A stretch of DNA of 64,000 nt from Tridacna crocea (GCA_943736015.1 OX031065.1:27852427-27916426), one strand, 5' to 3'. Counted from the stretch's first letter, positions 51,683 through 61,711 are shown. Notes: a model not told the origin generated them from the letters alone. Program-made: numbers and translations.

Positions 51683-52101
51683 CTAACCATTCACCAAATA
51701 ATCATGTTGTAACTCTTTGGCTCAGTGGTTAGGGTATTGGCTTTGCGTCCGGGAGTTCGGAGTTCGAATCCCGCTCCGATCCTTATTTCTGCCATGCATT
51801 TATTCATTTGTTTCTTTGTTATGGACTTCGTTCGTAAGACACCAAACAACAAATTTTTGGACTGGATCAATTTCAAACCATCTGCTGACAACATATAAAT
51901 GTTGATGATGATATTTGACTTTGATTAGGTTGAAAATATGGAGGGAAAAAGAGGAAATGCTGGTTACCAGCCAATGCTAGTAACAAACATATTCTCCTTT
52001 TCCTGAATTGTTCAAAGACAAATAATATCACTTGATCCACATTTAGTTGTCCTGGCTCTCAATTACAAGTCTAAAACTAAGGTTGTATGGTAAGGAATTA
52101 A
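51683..52101. mobile_element. Family A composite with two B-ends, split by SINE-3
   Basis: CTAACCATTCACCAAATAAT, SINE, then GGACTGGATCAATTTCAAAC, a damaged core ATGCTGGTTACCAGCC, and a right B-end TTACAAGTCTAAAAC ending GGTAAGGAATTAA. Confidence 0.75.
51703..51839 (+). mobile_element. SINE-3 (short, tRNA-derived)
   Basis: TGGCTCAGTGGTTAGGG is an excellent A box and GGAGTTCGAATCCCGCTCC an excellent B box. A short body TTCATTTGTTTCTTTG follows. Flanked by CACCAAATAAT and CACCAAACAAC, a mutated target duplication in a family A terminus. Not a functional tRNA gene: no acceptor stem pairing is evident. Confidence 0.82.
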
Positions 52102-52319
52102 GCCTTAGAGAGCTAAGTGAAACTACCAGACCTTTTCCAGATAGTGCAGATCAAGATCAAACTGCACATTCTATGCTGTCTGATATTTGATCTACACTGT
52201 CCGATAGGGACATACTTTGCTCTAAAAATTACCTTTGAAATGGCAAAACTTGTTTTTTTACAATCAGCTTTTAAGTTTCATTTCACTTATATAACAGGAT
52301 ACTGGTTAAAGCATGTGTG
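52098..52319 (+). mobile_element. Family C TTAA element
   Basis: TTAAGCCTTAGAGAGC to CAGGATACTGGTTAA with hairpin GATAGTGCAGATCAAGATCA / TGATATTTGATCTACACTGT and a tail of TTTAAGTTTCATTTCACTTA. Confidence 0.78.
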
Positions 52320-52329
52320 GTATTATAGT

Positions 52330-52559
52330 TTAACCCATTACCAAACAATCCCTACTTTTGACTACCCTGAGAAAAAAAGCCCTCAGAAAACATTGTGGGT
52401 AAAGGAGAAAATGCTGGTTACCAGCATTTTCTCCTTTCACCACAATGTTTTCTAGCCTTCACAAAACAAATTTCAAATTTTCGGTCACTTTTATTTTGTC
52501 GTCTGCAAATGCTTTCAATTTGGACCAGTCTAAAATTTTCTCCAGTGGTACAGAGTTAA
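52330..52559 (+). mobile_element. Family A element, forward, complete
   Basis: TTAACCCATTACCAAACAAT to CCAGTGGTACAGAGTTAA. Centre is GGTTACC in forward orientation. Shares TTAA with the family C element to the right. Confidence 0.96.
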
Positions 52560-52768
52560 CCCTTAGGCTGCTTATCGCGACTCGCTGACCTTTGCGGACA
52601 GTCTAGATCAAAATCATGCGGACTACACAGAACATGCAGTCTGATCTTAGATCTACACTGTCTGACAAGGAGATACTTTCTCAAGGACATGCAGTTGAAA
52701 TGGTATCATTAAGTTTTACTATCGACTTGAAAAGTTTCATTTAATTTATTCAACAGGATAAGGGTTAA
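52556..52768 (+). mobile_element. Family C TTAA element, best preserved
   Basis: TTAACCCTTAGGCTGC to CAGGATAAGGGTTAA. Hairpin GACAGTCTAGATCAAAATCA and TGATCTTAGATCTACACTGT around ACACAGAACATGCAG. Short CCCTTA/TAAGGG ends and TTAA target place it with the piggyBac-like elements. Confidence 0.85.
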
Positions 52769-52974
52769 CACAATAACATCTTTGGGTGATTTGGTATGAA
52801 AATCTTCTCAACATACTTCTAACATGCCCCATCTCTCATCACTAATTCATGGGTGTTCTCTGAGGCTTAAAAGAATGTTCTTGGATTTATGACCAGTTTT
52901 GTGCATCCAGTTTGATACTTATTTTAGTTGCTTATGCAGACAGCTTGTTATCAGAAATTGTTTACAAAAAAATC

Positions 52975-53065
52975 CTGACAATTTAGACTTACCTTCATTC
53001 AAACCATTTCCAGAACACATATTGAATGTGGCTAAAATGATGAAAACTGTCTCTGAAAGCAAATA
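52975..53065 (-). mobile_element. Family A B-end fragment, decayed
   Basis: CAATTTAGAC, TTCAAACCATTTCCAGAACA, GAATGTGGCTAAAATGATG. Confidence 0.45.
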
Positions 53066-53095
53066 CACACTTGCAAGCAAACGCCTATATTGAAG

Positions 53096-53345
53096 GGCCC
53101 ACTACTTTGAAGACCCAATAGTGGCCAAAAAAGTAGTGCAGGTGTTAAAATTCATTTGAATTTATTAAATCATACCATTTAAAGGTACTGAACATTTTGT
53201 GACAATGACAATCTGTAATAGTGTGGCAAGTTCAACTGTAAGTCGCTGGCAGCAAAATAAATTTTAAAATCAGGCAAAATGTCAACAAAAGATAGGGTTA
53301 ACTGCCATCTTTTGATCTAGTTTTGAAATTAATTTCTCCTTTTAC
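53096..53345. mobile_element. MITE E, copy 3, truncated
   Basis: GGGCCCACTACTTTGAAG, AAATCATACCATTTAAAGG, CAACTGTAAGTCGCTGGCAG. Confidence 0.6.
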
Positions 53346-53414
53346 CTCAATAGTTTCAAAAGTCTCTCTCAATTAAGAGTTTAAAATTTGGGATTGTGAA
53401 GTACAGGGTTAAAC
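53346..53414 (-). mobile_element. Family A A-end fragment
   Basis: ATAGTTTCAAAAGTCTCTCT to GGGATTGTGAAGTACAGGG, TTAA. Confidence 0.55.
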
Positions 53415-53607
53415 CAGTTGCTTTTAGTTTCCAATTTTGGATGATGGTCGGATGATATATAGTGTCTCCATAATAATTGCAGACTACCTAGAGACCAACA
53501 ACGTCAACTGGGAAACATAAAGCAATATGTCCGCCATAATTGGACAGGCTACCGCCGCGGACAGTTGTTTCTAATAAACCATACAACTATACATGGATAT
53601 TTTGTTT

Positions 53608-53710
53608 GACCCTTTACCACACAATTCTGAGCTTTCATAATCACTGACCAGAGAAAGAATACTTTTGAAAATATAGTGGGAAAAAGAGAAAATGCTGGTA
53701 ACCATTTTCG
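53608..53710 (+). mobile_element. Family A element, left half
   Basis: GACCCTTTACCACACAATTC to AAAATGCTGGTAACCATTTTC, then a short piece of right-arm-like sequence. Confidence 0.77.
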
Positions 53711-53784
53711 AAAACACTGTTTCAACGATTGCCTGATGTTGTATAGCAAATAGTGGATTTGCAAGAATAATTGTGCAAGTTCTG

Positions 53785-54013
53785 TTAACCCTTTACCACA
53801 CAATTCCTGGTTTTTATGACCCTGAGATCGGAGCCTTTTGAAAACATTGTGGGAAAAGTAGAAAATGCTAGTAACCAGCATTTTCTCCTCTTTGCATTAT
53901 GTTTTCTACCCTGCTGGAAACAAATTTCAATTTTTGAGTTAACTTTATTTTGTCGTATGGAAGTGCTTTCGAATTGGACCAGTCTAAAATTTTGTTGTTT
54001 GGTAAAGGGTTAA
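53785..54013 (+). mobile_element. Family A element, forward, complete
   Basis: TTAACCCTTTACCACACAAT to TTTGGTAAAGGGTTAA. Right arm outer part worn (CTCTTTGCATTATG). Confidence 0.95.
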
Positions 54014-54684
54014 AAGATGGGCTAAATAAATGAAAAGATATTAAAAATATAATGTTAAATATCCTGTAAACAAAAAAAAAATGTTTGCAAAGGTTTTATA
54101 TTCAGGTCCTTGTTCGTGATAATTTTCTAGTCAAAAGAACTTCAGATTGGCAATAAATTGGTCTGTGATAATCACTTTATTTACTGTACTTAGCAGTCTA
54201 AATGTCAAAGCTCTTGATATAACAATCTTTCTTTTTTATCCAATAGCAGAAGACAATAATTTGAAGGAAGAATTATACAAATATACTATGAAAGAGTAGG
54301 TTTGTGAATGATACATTAATATTCCAGGAGAAATGGAATCAAAGTACCAAGATCATTGACACACCAGACTTTTTTGCTTCAATGTTCACTTTGAAACAAC
54401 AGCTGTAACTGCTAAAGTTTGACGTTTCTATTTCGTTTGGAAATTGAAGTTTAAAATTCAGCTAAACATTATGTCACAAATTTGCAACAGAAAACTGTAA
54501 AAATATGGAAAATCTCAACAAGTTGAAGATCAATTTTGCTTTGAAGTGTTGGGCCACTTATAATTCTACAACATCTAAAGTACAGACACAGTGCTCTTCT
54601 GTCATCAATAACTAAGATTTAATACAAGAATGTAAAAATACGTTTACGCACAACATTTTCAACTGTGCACCACTGGAAATCGCT
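54014..54684. other. No recognised feature
   Basis: Low-copy AT-rich sequence. Confidence 0.35.
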
Positions 54685-54996
54685 TTAAATCTTTACCACA
54701 AAGTCTCTTAATTGTTGTCACAATCCTGAGGAAGCAGATTTTAAGAACTTTGTGTGAAAAGGAGAAAATGTTGGTAACCAACATTGTCTCTTTTTCCCTC
54801 AATGTTTTCTTCCCTTTTAATGGCAAACACCATTGTTTTAGCCAATTTTTAGCTTACCAGCATTTTCTCCTTTACTAATAATAAATTCGTCCCTTCCCTA
54901 AACAAATATAAATTTGTGGTTCACATCTAGTGTCCTCTGCAAATGCTTTCAACTAAGACATCTCTAAAGTTTTGTTATTTAATTGGGAAAGATTAA
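54685..54996 (+). mobile_element. Family A element, forward, with second right-arm copy
   Basis: TTAAATCTTTACCACAAAGT to GGGAAAGATTAA. Centre is AATGTTGGTAACCAACATT, a paired change in both arms. A second CCAGCATTTTCTCC lies at 54856-54871. Confidence 0.8.
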
Positions 54997-55041
54997 ACAT
55001 CATTTTCTCCTTTTAGAAGTTATTAAAATTTATTTACAGTT

Positions 55042-55272
55042 TTAATCCTTTACCACACAACAAAATTTTAGACTGGTCCAAATTGAAAGCACTTGCAGAC
55101 AACAACATGAACGAAACTGAAAAAATTGAAATATGTTTCCAGCAGGGTAGAAAACATTGTAGGAAAAGGAGAAAATGCTGGTTACCAGCATTTTCTCCTT
55201 TTCCCACAATGTTTTCAAAAGGCTTCTTCCTATAGAGTCGTTAAAAGTCAGAATTGTGTTGTAAAGGATTAA
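55042..55272 (-). mobile_element. Family A element, reverse, complete
   Basis: TTAATCCTTTACCACACAAC to GTGTTGTAAAGGATTAA with near-perfect core. Confidence 0.96.
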
Positions 55273-55563
55273 AGATAAAATTTCATGTAATTCTAACCAA
55301 AGTCAGATTGTTGTCTATGAATGCTCATATATTGTAGACCAAAGCTCTGTTTGATAATACGGTTCTATAATACCAGGATTCTGAGAACAACATGTAAATG
55401 GCCATTGATAAACATATGATCCACATTTGAATAATCATGTTCCAAGGACTGTCTGTAAGAAAATTGTATAACCATTGTTCCTATGTTGTCCACAGGGACT
55501 TGTACCTATTTGACTTTTGCCTCTATAAGGCTAGGTCCTATAAATCTTCTATCTTGTCTTTCT

Positions 55564-55791
55564 TCAACCCTTTACTACACAATCCCAACTTTTGACAATC
55601 CTAAGAAAGAAGCCTTTTGAAGCATTATGGGAAAAGGAGAAATGCTGGTCAACAGCATTTTCTCCTTTTCTCACAATGTTATCTATCCTATGAAAGCCAA
55701 ATTTAAAGTTTTTAAGTACGTAGCATTCAAATTAATGCAAATGGTCTCAATTTGGTGGAGGCTAAAACTTTCTCATTTGGTAAAGAGTTAC
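55564..55791 (+). mobile_element. Family A element, forward, complete
   Basis: TCAACCCTTTACTACACAAT to TTTGGTAAAGAGTTAC. Abuts the next copy over the mutated target TTAC. Confidence 0.92.
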
Positions 55792-56014
55792 TCTTTACCA
55801 AACAACAAAATTTTAGATTAGTTCTGATTGGAGGCATTTGCAGACAAGATAAATGTGAAAAGAAAAAAATGAAATTTGATTTGGAAAGGGTAGGAAACTT
55901 TGTGGGGAAAGGAGAAAATGCTGGTTACCAGCATTTTCTCCTTTTCACACAGTGTTTTCAAAAGGCTTCTACCTCAGGGGCCTCAAAATTTGTCATTGTA
56001 TGGTGAAGGGTTAA
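55788..56014 (-). mobile_element. Family A element, reverse, complete
   Basis: TTACTCTTTACCAAACAACA to GTATGGTGAAGGGTTAA. B-end to B-end with the preceding copy. Confidence 0.93.
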
Positions 56015-56169
56015 CCCTGAAATAATCAAAACCCAAATTTTGTAATCTCATTGGTATTATTGGGGAAAATCTCTCCTTATTGAACCGTGTAGATCCAAGA
56101 TGAGTGCATGTTCTGTGCAGTATGATCTTCATCCACATTCTCCAAAAAAGGTCCTTGAGTCACACTTAA
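56011..56169 (+). mobile_element. Family C TTAA element, diverged
   Basis: TTAACCCTGAAATAATC, hairpin GTGTAGATCCAAGATGAG / ATGATCTTCATCCACATTC, and TTAA shared with family A elements on both sides. Confidence 0.6.
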
Positions 56170-56357
56170 CTCTTTACCACTCAATCCCAACCTTTAACGA
56201 CACTGAGAAAAAAGCCTTTTGAAAACATAGTGGGAAAAGGAGAAAATGCAGGTAACCAGCATTTTCTTCTTTTCCCACAATGTTTTCTACCCTTCCTGAA
56301 ACAAATTTAAATTTTTCAGTTACATTTATTTTGTTGTCTGCAAATCCTTTCAATTTG
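56166..56357 (+). mobile_element. Family A element, forward, B terminus missing
   Basis: TTAACTCTTTACCACTCAAT, good core, B-end up to CTTTCAATTTGTAAAAC. Confidence 0.88.
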
Positions 56358-56542
56358 TAAAACAACAAAATCTTAGACTGGTCCGAATTGAAATCATTTT
56401 GCAGACGACAAAATAAACATGACTCAACAATTAAACTTGACTCTGGAAGAGTAGAAAACATCGTCTTTCATGCATAATATTTTTTAAAAGTATTCTCCCT
56501 TGAGGTTTCAAGAATCATGAGATTGTTTGGTCTAAAGATCTA
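56358..56542 (-). mobile_element. Family A element, reverse, core deleted
   Basis: AACAACAAAATCTTAGACTG, TTTTGCAGACGACAAAATAA, then directly ATTTTTTAAAAGTATTCTCC and GAGATTGTTTGGTCTAAAG. Confidence 0.65.
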
Positions 56543-56689
56543 AACTGACAGAGAACATCTTTAGAAAAGAGGCTGTATATTATTATATGTTGATGGACTA
56601 AGGCAACCTTGAATATATATATTTTGGTTTGACTTCTTACTGTTATGGGAGACCACTCCTTCATGCATAGCTTTAAATACAATATCTGA

Positions 56690-56772
56690 CAACAGTGTCA
56701 CATGTACTTTGTTGTCTGCAAATGCTTTCAATTTGGACAACACTACAACTTTGCAGTTTGGTAAAGAGTTCA
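56690..56772 (+). mobile_element. Family A B-end fragment
   Basis: TTGTTGTCTGCAAATGCTTT, CAATTTGGACAAC, GTTTGGTAAAGAGTTCAA. Confidence 0.65.
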
Positions 56773-57226
56773 AGTAACACATGCTTCCAAAACATGCTTT
56801 GTCGCTAACTCTCTGGCTTGAAGAAATGAAGTAAATTATTATCAAATGCATGACTATCAATTGTATATCAAAGCTCATAATAACTGAAAAAAGTTGGCAA
56901 CCAGTTGTTAATAGTAAATTATATAAATGAAAATCATCAAAAACAGCTTCTATAGCAAAAGCTTATTCAAAATAATTGCAGTAATTCACAAAAAGATAAT
57001 AATTTCAAGTTTTTTTGGTAATTGAAAAAAATTAGTGTATTAGGCTTTGACGTAATTTACTTTGATGGCATTCATTTTCTTTCCTAGATATCATAAAAAT
57101 AATAATTATGTTGGTACCATTCTTTCCTAAAGATGATGGAACATTTGATTAAAAAATTTTTTTTTGTTGTATATTTTGCGATGTGCTATTTTTCAAAATT
57201 TTATCTTAGACATCAGTGCACTTAAA
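56773..57226. other. No recognised feature
   Basis: Low-copy AT-rich sequence. Confidence 0.35.
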
Positions 57227-57548
57227 ACCCATTACCACACAATCCCTACTTTTGATGACCCCGAGAAAGAAGCCTGTAGAAAAGATTGTTGGAAAAGGAG
57301 AAAATGCTGGTAACCTGAGCATTTTCTCCACAAAACAGAATTGTAGACTGTTGTCTGTAAAGGCTTTGGATTTAGACCAATGAGTAATTTTGGCTCAAAT
57401 TGTGGCATTTGTATTTTGGTAAAGTAGAAAACATTGTGAGAAAAGGAGGAAATGCTTGTAACTTGCATTTCCTCCTTTTCTCATGATGTTTTCAAAAGCC
57501 TTGTTGACCTCAGGGTCAAAGAAACTCAGAATTGTACAGTATATGATT
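57227..57548. mobile_element. Family A composite with two cores and two A-ends
   Basis: Left A-end CCCATTACCACACAATCCC and core with CTGGTAACCTGAGC. A second core at 57428-57492 has both arms TGAGAAAAGGAGGAAATGC / GCATTTCCTCCTTTTCTCA, two paired changes. Right A-end reads CTCAGGGTCAAAG..AGAATTGTACAG. Confidence 0.75.
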
Positions 57549-57577
57549 CAGCAATTCAAGAAGAAAAGACTTTGCAT

Positions 57578-57710
57578 TTAACCCATTAATACACAATCCC
57601 TACTTTTGACGCCCCTGAGAAAGAAGCCTTCAGAAAACATTGTGGGAAAAGGAGAAAATGCTGGTAACCACCAAATGACAAAATTCTGAAAGGGTCCAAA
57701 TTTAAAGGTT
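57578..57710 (+). mobile_element. Family A left half joined to a reverse B-end
   Basis: TTAACCCATTAATACACAAT to AAAATGCTGGTAACC, then ACCAAATGACAAAATTCTGA and GTCCAAATTTAAAGG. Confidence 0.75.
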
Positions 57711-58055
57711 TGGTCACACCAAACCAACAGACAAGGGATAAATTATCATTTTATTTGTTCATGTCCATTTGCATCTGTTTTATGCCAGTTTCTTTTCTGC
57801 TGAATTGGCTACTTGTCCATTCCATCCAGTGATCATCCATTCCATCCGGTAGAAAGTTTGAACATATTAAAAAAAATCCACCGGACAAAACAGGCAGAGA
57901 CATGTAAATGACAGACTTTGGATGCATCTGACAATATACCACATAAGTGGTACGATTCTCAAACGTTGGTATGAGGTACATTTTCATTCATCATAATTAT
58001 GTTGGAAGAACATTTTGTCTTCTTTCTCATGCGTTGCACTTCTGTTTTATCCGTT
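57711..58055. other. No gene seen
   Basis: GGTTTGGTCACACCAAACC (57709-57727) is a short palindrome like the TIR of some DNA transposons. CATTCCATCC repeats at 57826 and 57848. Confidence 0.4.
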
Positions 58056-58129
58056 AATGGACCGTTTATTACCCGGTAGCGTTCTTCTGTGGAATGGACC
58101 GTTTATTACCCGGTAGCGTTCTTCTGTGG
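58056..58129 (+). repeat. Perfect 37-bp tandem repeat (x2)
   Basis: AATGGACCGTTTATTACCCG then GTAGCGTTCTTCTGTGG, twice without a mismatch. Confidence 0.97.
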
Positions 58130-58190
58130 GGTTGTCAACGAAAAAATGAGATTGTTTGGAAAAGGGGTTAATAGAATTAACTTCATACTT

Positions 58191-58364
58191 TTGCTCAACT
58201 TCTTATATTTGATTACCCAAGTTTTTACAATGGGATATTTTTTGTTATCCCTTTGTTAATTTACAATGTTAAATCTATGAACCCCTTTTCCAAACAAAGG
58301 GATAACAAAATTAAAATATCCCATTGTAAAAACTTGGGAAATCAAAATATAAGAAGTTGAGCAA
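58191..58364. mobile_element. Foldback with ~66-bp arms
   Basis: TTGCTCAACTTCTTATATTT to TTATCCCTTTGTT is mirrored by AACAAAGGGATAACAAAATT to AAGAAGTTGAGCAA. The loop ends ACCCCTTTTCCAAACAA, and TTGTTTGGAAAAGGGGTTAA lies just outside at 58153-58172. These resemble family A termini. Confidence 0.92.
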
Positions 58365-58391
58365 ATTTTATAATTTGTATAATTTGCATAA

Positions 58392-58460
58392 TTATGTGCA
58401 GCCTGATCCTTGATCTACTTTGTCCGCTTTCCTGAAGCACTGTGGACAAAAGCAACCATA
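58392..58460. repeat. Family C hairpin fragment
   Basis: ATGTGCAGCCTGATCCTTGA, TCTACTTTGTCC, GTGGACAAAAGC. Confidence 0.4.
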
Positions 58461-58484
58461 AAATTGCACTCATTTCGGTAATTT

Positions 58485-58516
58485 TTAAAACAGCGATAAC
58501 ATGATCGCTGTTTTAA
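58485..58516. repeat. Short perfect hairpin
   Basis: TTAAAACAGCGAT and ATCGCTGTTTTAA, a 13-bp stem around AACATG. Confidence 0.75.
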
Positions 58517-58596
58517 TAGTATCGGTCTTTCTACAATGAAAATGTCCGTTGGGTTTACTAACCTCCCTTAAGGGATTAAAATAGAGTACTTTTTGG

Positions 58597-58825
58597 TTAA
58601 CTCTTAACCAGATGACAAATTTTTGGACTGGACCAAATTCAGAGCATCTGCAGACAACAAATTAAATCTTGATGATATGATGATTTCTAACTTTGATTGG
58701 GTGGAAAATATTGTGAGAAAAGGAGAAAATGCTGGTTACCAGCATTTTCTCCTTTTCCCACCATGTTTACCACAGGCTTCTTTCTCAGGGTTATTAACAG
58801 CCAGGATTGTGTGGTAAAGGGTTAA
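58597..58825 (-). mobile_element. Family A element, reverse, complete
   Basis: TTAACTCTTAACCAGATGAC to GTGTGGTAAAGGGTTAA with good core. Confidence 0.96.
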
Positions 58826-59166
58826 AAGGCAACACTAACAAAAGGGTGTGGGTTATCGGTGCACTGTACTTTCTGCCAAAATATGATAACCAAATATTAT
58901 AGACAGAGTAGGTGTAGCAGGTCAAATGAGGAGAGTGCAGATTACTTAGGGTAAACAATATGCTTAAAAAAACACACCTAATGATGATTTATAGATTCTA
59001 AACGATCTGTCTACAGTTCAAACAGTGAAGTCTCAACTTCGAGGAAACAAATTTTCATCCTAAAACCATACTACGTAACATATGGTTTTGGTAATTAACA
59101 AAGAATTCCGGAATTGCAAAACACACATGGTGGTGATTTTCATAGACCTGGAAAAACAAAGGGAAT
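58826..59166. other. No recognised feature
   Basis: Low-copy AT-rich sequence. Confidence 0.35.
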
Positions 59167-59365
59167 TTAACCCTTTACCAAAGAACAAAAGTTTTGAAAC
59201 CATTCAAATTTTAAAGCATTTAAAACACAAAAAGTAAATGTTGCTCAGCTGATGAGATTTATCTTTGGAAAGGGTAGAAAACATTTTTTGGGAAAAGGAG
59301 AAAATGCTGGTACCACAATGCTCCCCACAATGTTTTCAAAAGCCTTTTTCCTCAGGGTAGATTAA
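59167..59365 (-). mobile_element. Family A element, reverse, core and A-end shortened
   Basis: TTAACCCTTTACCAAAGAAC to CAGGGTAGATTAA; centre AAAATGCTGGTACCACAATG. Confidence 0.83.
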
Positions 59366-59394
59366 ACACAAGAGTAAAACAGAGACCTTTCTCT

Positions 59395-59465
59395 GTGCCA
59401 ACAGTGTGGATCAAAGATAGGACTATTATGTTCTGTGCATAAGCATATCAGTCAGGGTTCAGGGC
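59395..59465. repeat. Decayed family C hairpin
   Basis: CAACAGTGTGGATCAAAGAT and TTATGTTCTGTGC. Confidence 0.35.
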
Positions 59466-59663
59466 TGTAAGGGCTTATAACATAGCTGTAACAGTTTTGA
59501 TGTCTTGGCCATAAATAATAACCTTTTGACTTTTTACTCCATCTGTAGATGCCCTTTTTGTCTGTTCAAAACCATCTGCATCTTTTTGGAGCTAAATTAA
59601 AGATGGATTGATGTAATATAACCAGAGTAAATGTAACCCTTTTCCAGATGATAAAACTTTTTA

Positions 59664-59905
59664 ACATTAAGCGAGCCTTTGGCGAGCTTAACAGTATTCT
59701 TCCTTGACAAGTTTAATAAAATTTTATCAAAAATGCCACCGAATGTCAGATTCTTTTATCATGTTATTTCACAATTAAATTATAGACAAGAAGATGCAAA
59801 AAACATTCATAAATGCACCCACCGTAATATCCATGAAACCTGTTCCCTTCTATGAAAAATGTTCAAAATGACATCAGAATTGACATTGCACAAGTGTGAT
59901 ATTAC
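59664..59905 (-). repeat. Repeat H, copy 2, inverted
   Basis: AAGCGAGCCTTTGGCGAGCT, GACAAGTTTAATAAAATTTT, AACATTCATAAATGCACCC match the inverse of 40400-40690. Confidence 0.6.
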
Positions 59906-59910
59906 ACGAT

Positions 59911-60180
59911 CATATGGAGTGCAACACACGAAAAGGGTCATTCGGACATTTGCGTAATATGTCGTCTCTGATCAGCTTGTGCAGTCCGCACAGGCTAATC
60001 CGAAACGACATTTTCCGATTTTATGTGATTTTCTGTTTTACGCAAGTCTACTGTAGCACAAAATCTAATGTAGTCGTAAAGTGCCGTCTCGGATTAGCCT
60101 GCGTGGACTGCGCAGGCTAATCCGGGACGACACTTTACGCAAATGTCCAAATGCACCTTTTCGTGTGTTGCACTCCATAT
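59911..60180. mobile_element. MITE G, complete
   Basis: ATATGGAGTGCAACACACGA to TCGTGTGTTGCACTCCATAT. Inside are two hairpins built on GATCAGCTTGTGCAGTCCGC and GATTAGCCTGCGTGGACTGC, plus CGACACTTTACGCAAATGTC. Confidence 0.93.
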
Positions 60181-60256
60181 ATGAGATAAGAAAATTTGTA
60201 AAGGGTATAATTATATTACACTGAAAACAAGGGAGGTTATGTGATAAAAAATAATA

Positions 60257-61312
60257 ACAAGAGGGCAGCATGTATGGGTGCAGTTGCATTTAGTGAAAAT
60301 TCTTAGTGTAACTAAGGGTCATTCTTTATAGAGCTCACCTGAGTAAGGCCATTCAGGGTTGATAAAACTCAAGGGATCCTGGCCATGCTGATGTAATACA
60401 AATGAGTGTTAGTGACCCAATTTTTGACCAATGTGACCAATTTTAGAACCTGTCAGAGCCTGTACTGACCAAGTTTCATGAGTATCAGACTGAAAATGTT
60501 CCCTTTAACATGCACATAAGGCTTTTCTAGGATTTGTCAATGTGAATTACTTTTTGATGTTGGTTGGTTGGTTGTATTGGGGTTTAACGCCACTTTTGTA
60601 GTTAAGGTCATATCATGGCGGTCGGTGAAACACGTGTGTTTCCTGGCTTTCTCATACCAGTACTAACACAACTTTCTTTCCAAAGCCACTGACTACTTTT
60701 CTCACATGCTTCAGCAGAGGTGAGAGGCGAATATACGCCAGAAAGAAAGTCCGCCTCAACTGGGTATCGAACTCAAAACCACCAAGTCATGAGTCGGACA
60801 CGCTCACCACTGAGCCATCCGGCCGGGCACTTTTTGATGTGACATAACCCAACTCTGATAATGGATGATTAATCATCAAGACAAACATTCTGACACATTT
60901 TCATAAGTAAGGCTGGCTCAAAAATAACTTTAAAAACATATTCAAGGGTTTCCAAAGATTTGTCCCAGTGACCTAATTTTTTTACCTGAACTGACCCAAT
61001 TTCAAATTTCAATACATCAAATTTCAGTATCATCAAGACAAACATTCTGACCAAGTTTCCAAAGTATTTTGCAGTAAAAACAAGGCTCTAGATTGTGCAC
61101 ATGATTATCATAAGAATTGTCCCAGTGACCTACTTTTTTATCAAACATGACTCAATTTTGAACTTTCACCAGATGTCATCCAAACAAAACTGCTGGACTA
61201 AGTTATATGAGCATCTGACAGAGATTTGTCCTGGTTATCTACTTTTTAACTGTATGTGACCCAATTTAGCAACTGTCATAAGTGTCAGGCTGAAAATGTG
61301 GACTCTAGAATG
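60257..61312 (+). mobile_element. Helentron/pearl-like element, third subfamily, split by SINE-1
   Basis: 5' AACAAGAGGGCAGCATGTAT, GAGCTCACCTGAGTAAGGC. Diverged repeats of ATCATCAAGACAAACATTCT, GACCAAGTTTC and ATTTGTCCCAGTGACCTA. No 3' hairpin seen. Confidence 0.6.
60561..60828 (-). mobile_element. SINE-1, minus strand, complete
   Basis: tRNA-like head on the right (minus: GGATGGCTCAGTGGTGAG, GGTTTTGAGTTCGATACC), body as in 964-1225, tail with CAACCAACCAACC. Exact 12-bp target duplication ACTTTTTGATGT (60549-60560, 60829-60840). Confidence 0.95.
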
Positions 61313-61319
61313 CAAACAA

Positions 61320-61672
61320 GATTTCGTTGTCTGCGCATGTCATATTCTTCGAAGATTCGACTGTCTTATATGACGCATCACTACCAGCCCCGAAAGCGGG
61401 CTGATCGTAATAATTTATACGCTCTATAAAGTAGCAATGTTGAAAATAGCTTTTACGTATCAATAAGTTTGAGGAGAAAATGAGACCTGCTTTCTCTAAA
61501 TTGGTGATCATAGTTGAGTGAATTGCACGAGGTAGCGTTTTATTGGGTAAACCTTTTTTTTCAAAATTCAAAGTAATGGTTGTCGCGTAGGAAACGGGTT
61601 TGGTTCTGTACCCAGGATGCCCATATCAGATAGATGAATATTTATAGAATGCCATCTAGCGGGAGATAATGA
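61320..61672 (-). repeat. Dispersed repeat, copy 2 (uninterrupted)
   Basis: CGTTGTCTGCGCATGTCATA, ATTCTTCGAAGATTCGAC and CCAGGATGCCCATATCAGAT are the inverse of 32778-34206. This is the empty-site version for the 1.1-kb insertion there. An 88-codon minus frame is open but is not kept open in the other copy. Confidence 0.65.
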
Positions 61673-61711
61673 ACAAGATTTCCCAAAAATGTGGCCTGGT
61701 CACCGATTTTC

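Noticed and set aside
51717..51785. tRNA gene
   Set aside because: A and B boxes are excellent, but no 7-bp acceptor stem pairing is evident and it is flanked by a target duplication, so it is a SINE head.
52985..53040. Minus-strand donor GAAG|GTAAGTC
   Set aside because: Lies inside a decayed family A B-end.
57709..57727. Complete DNA transposon starting GGTTTGGTCACACC
   Set aside because: No matching inverted end was found downstream.
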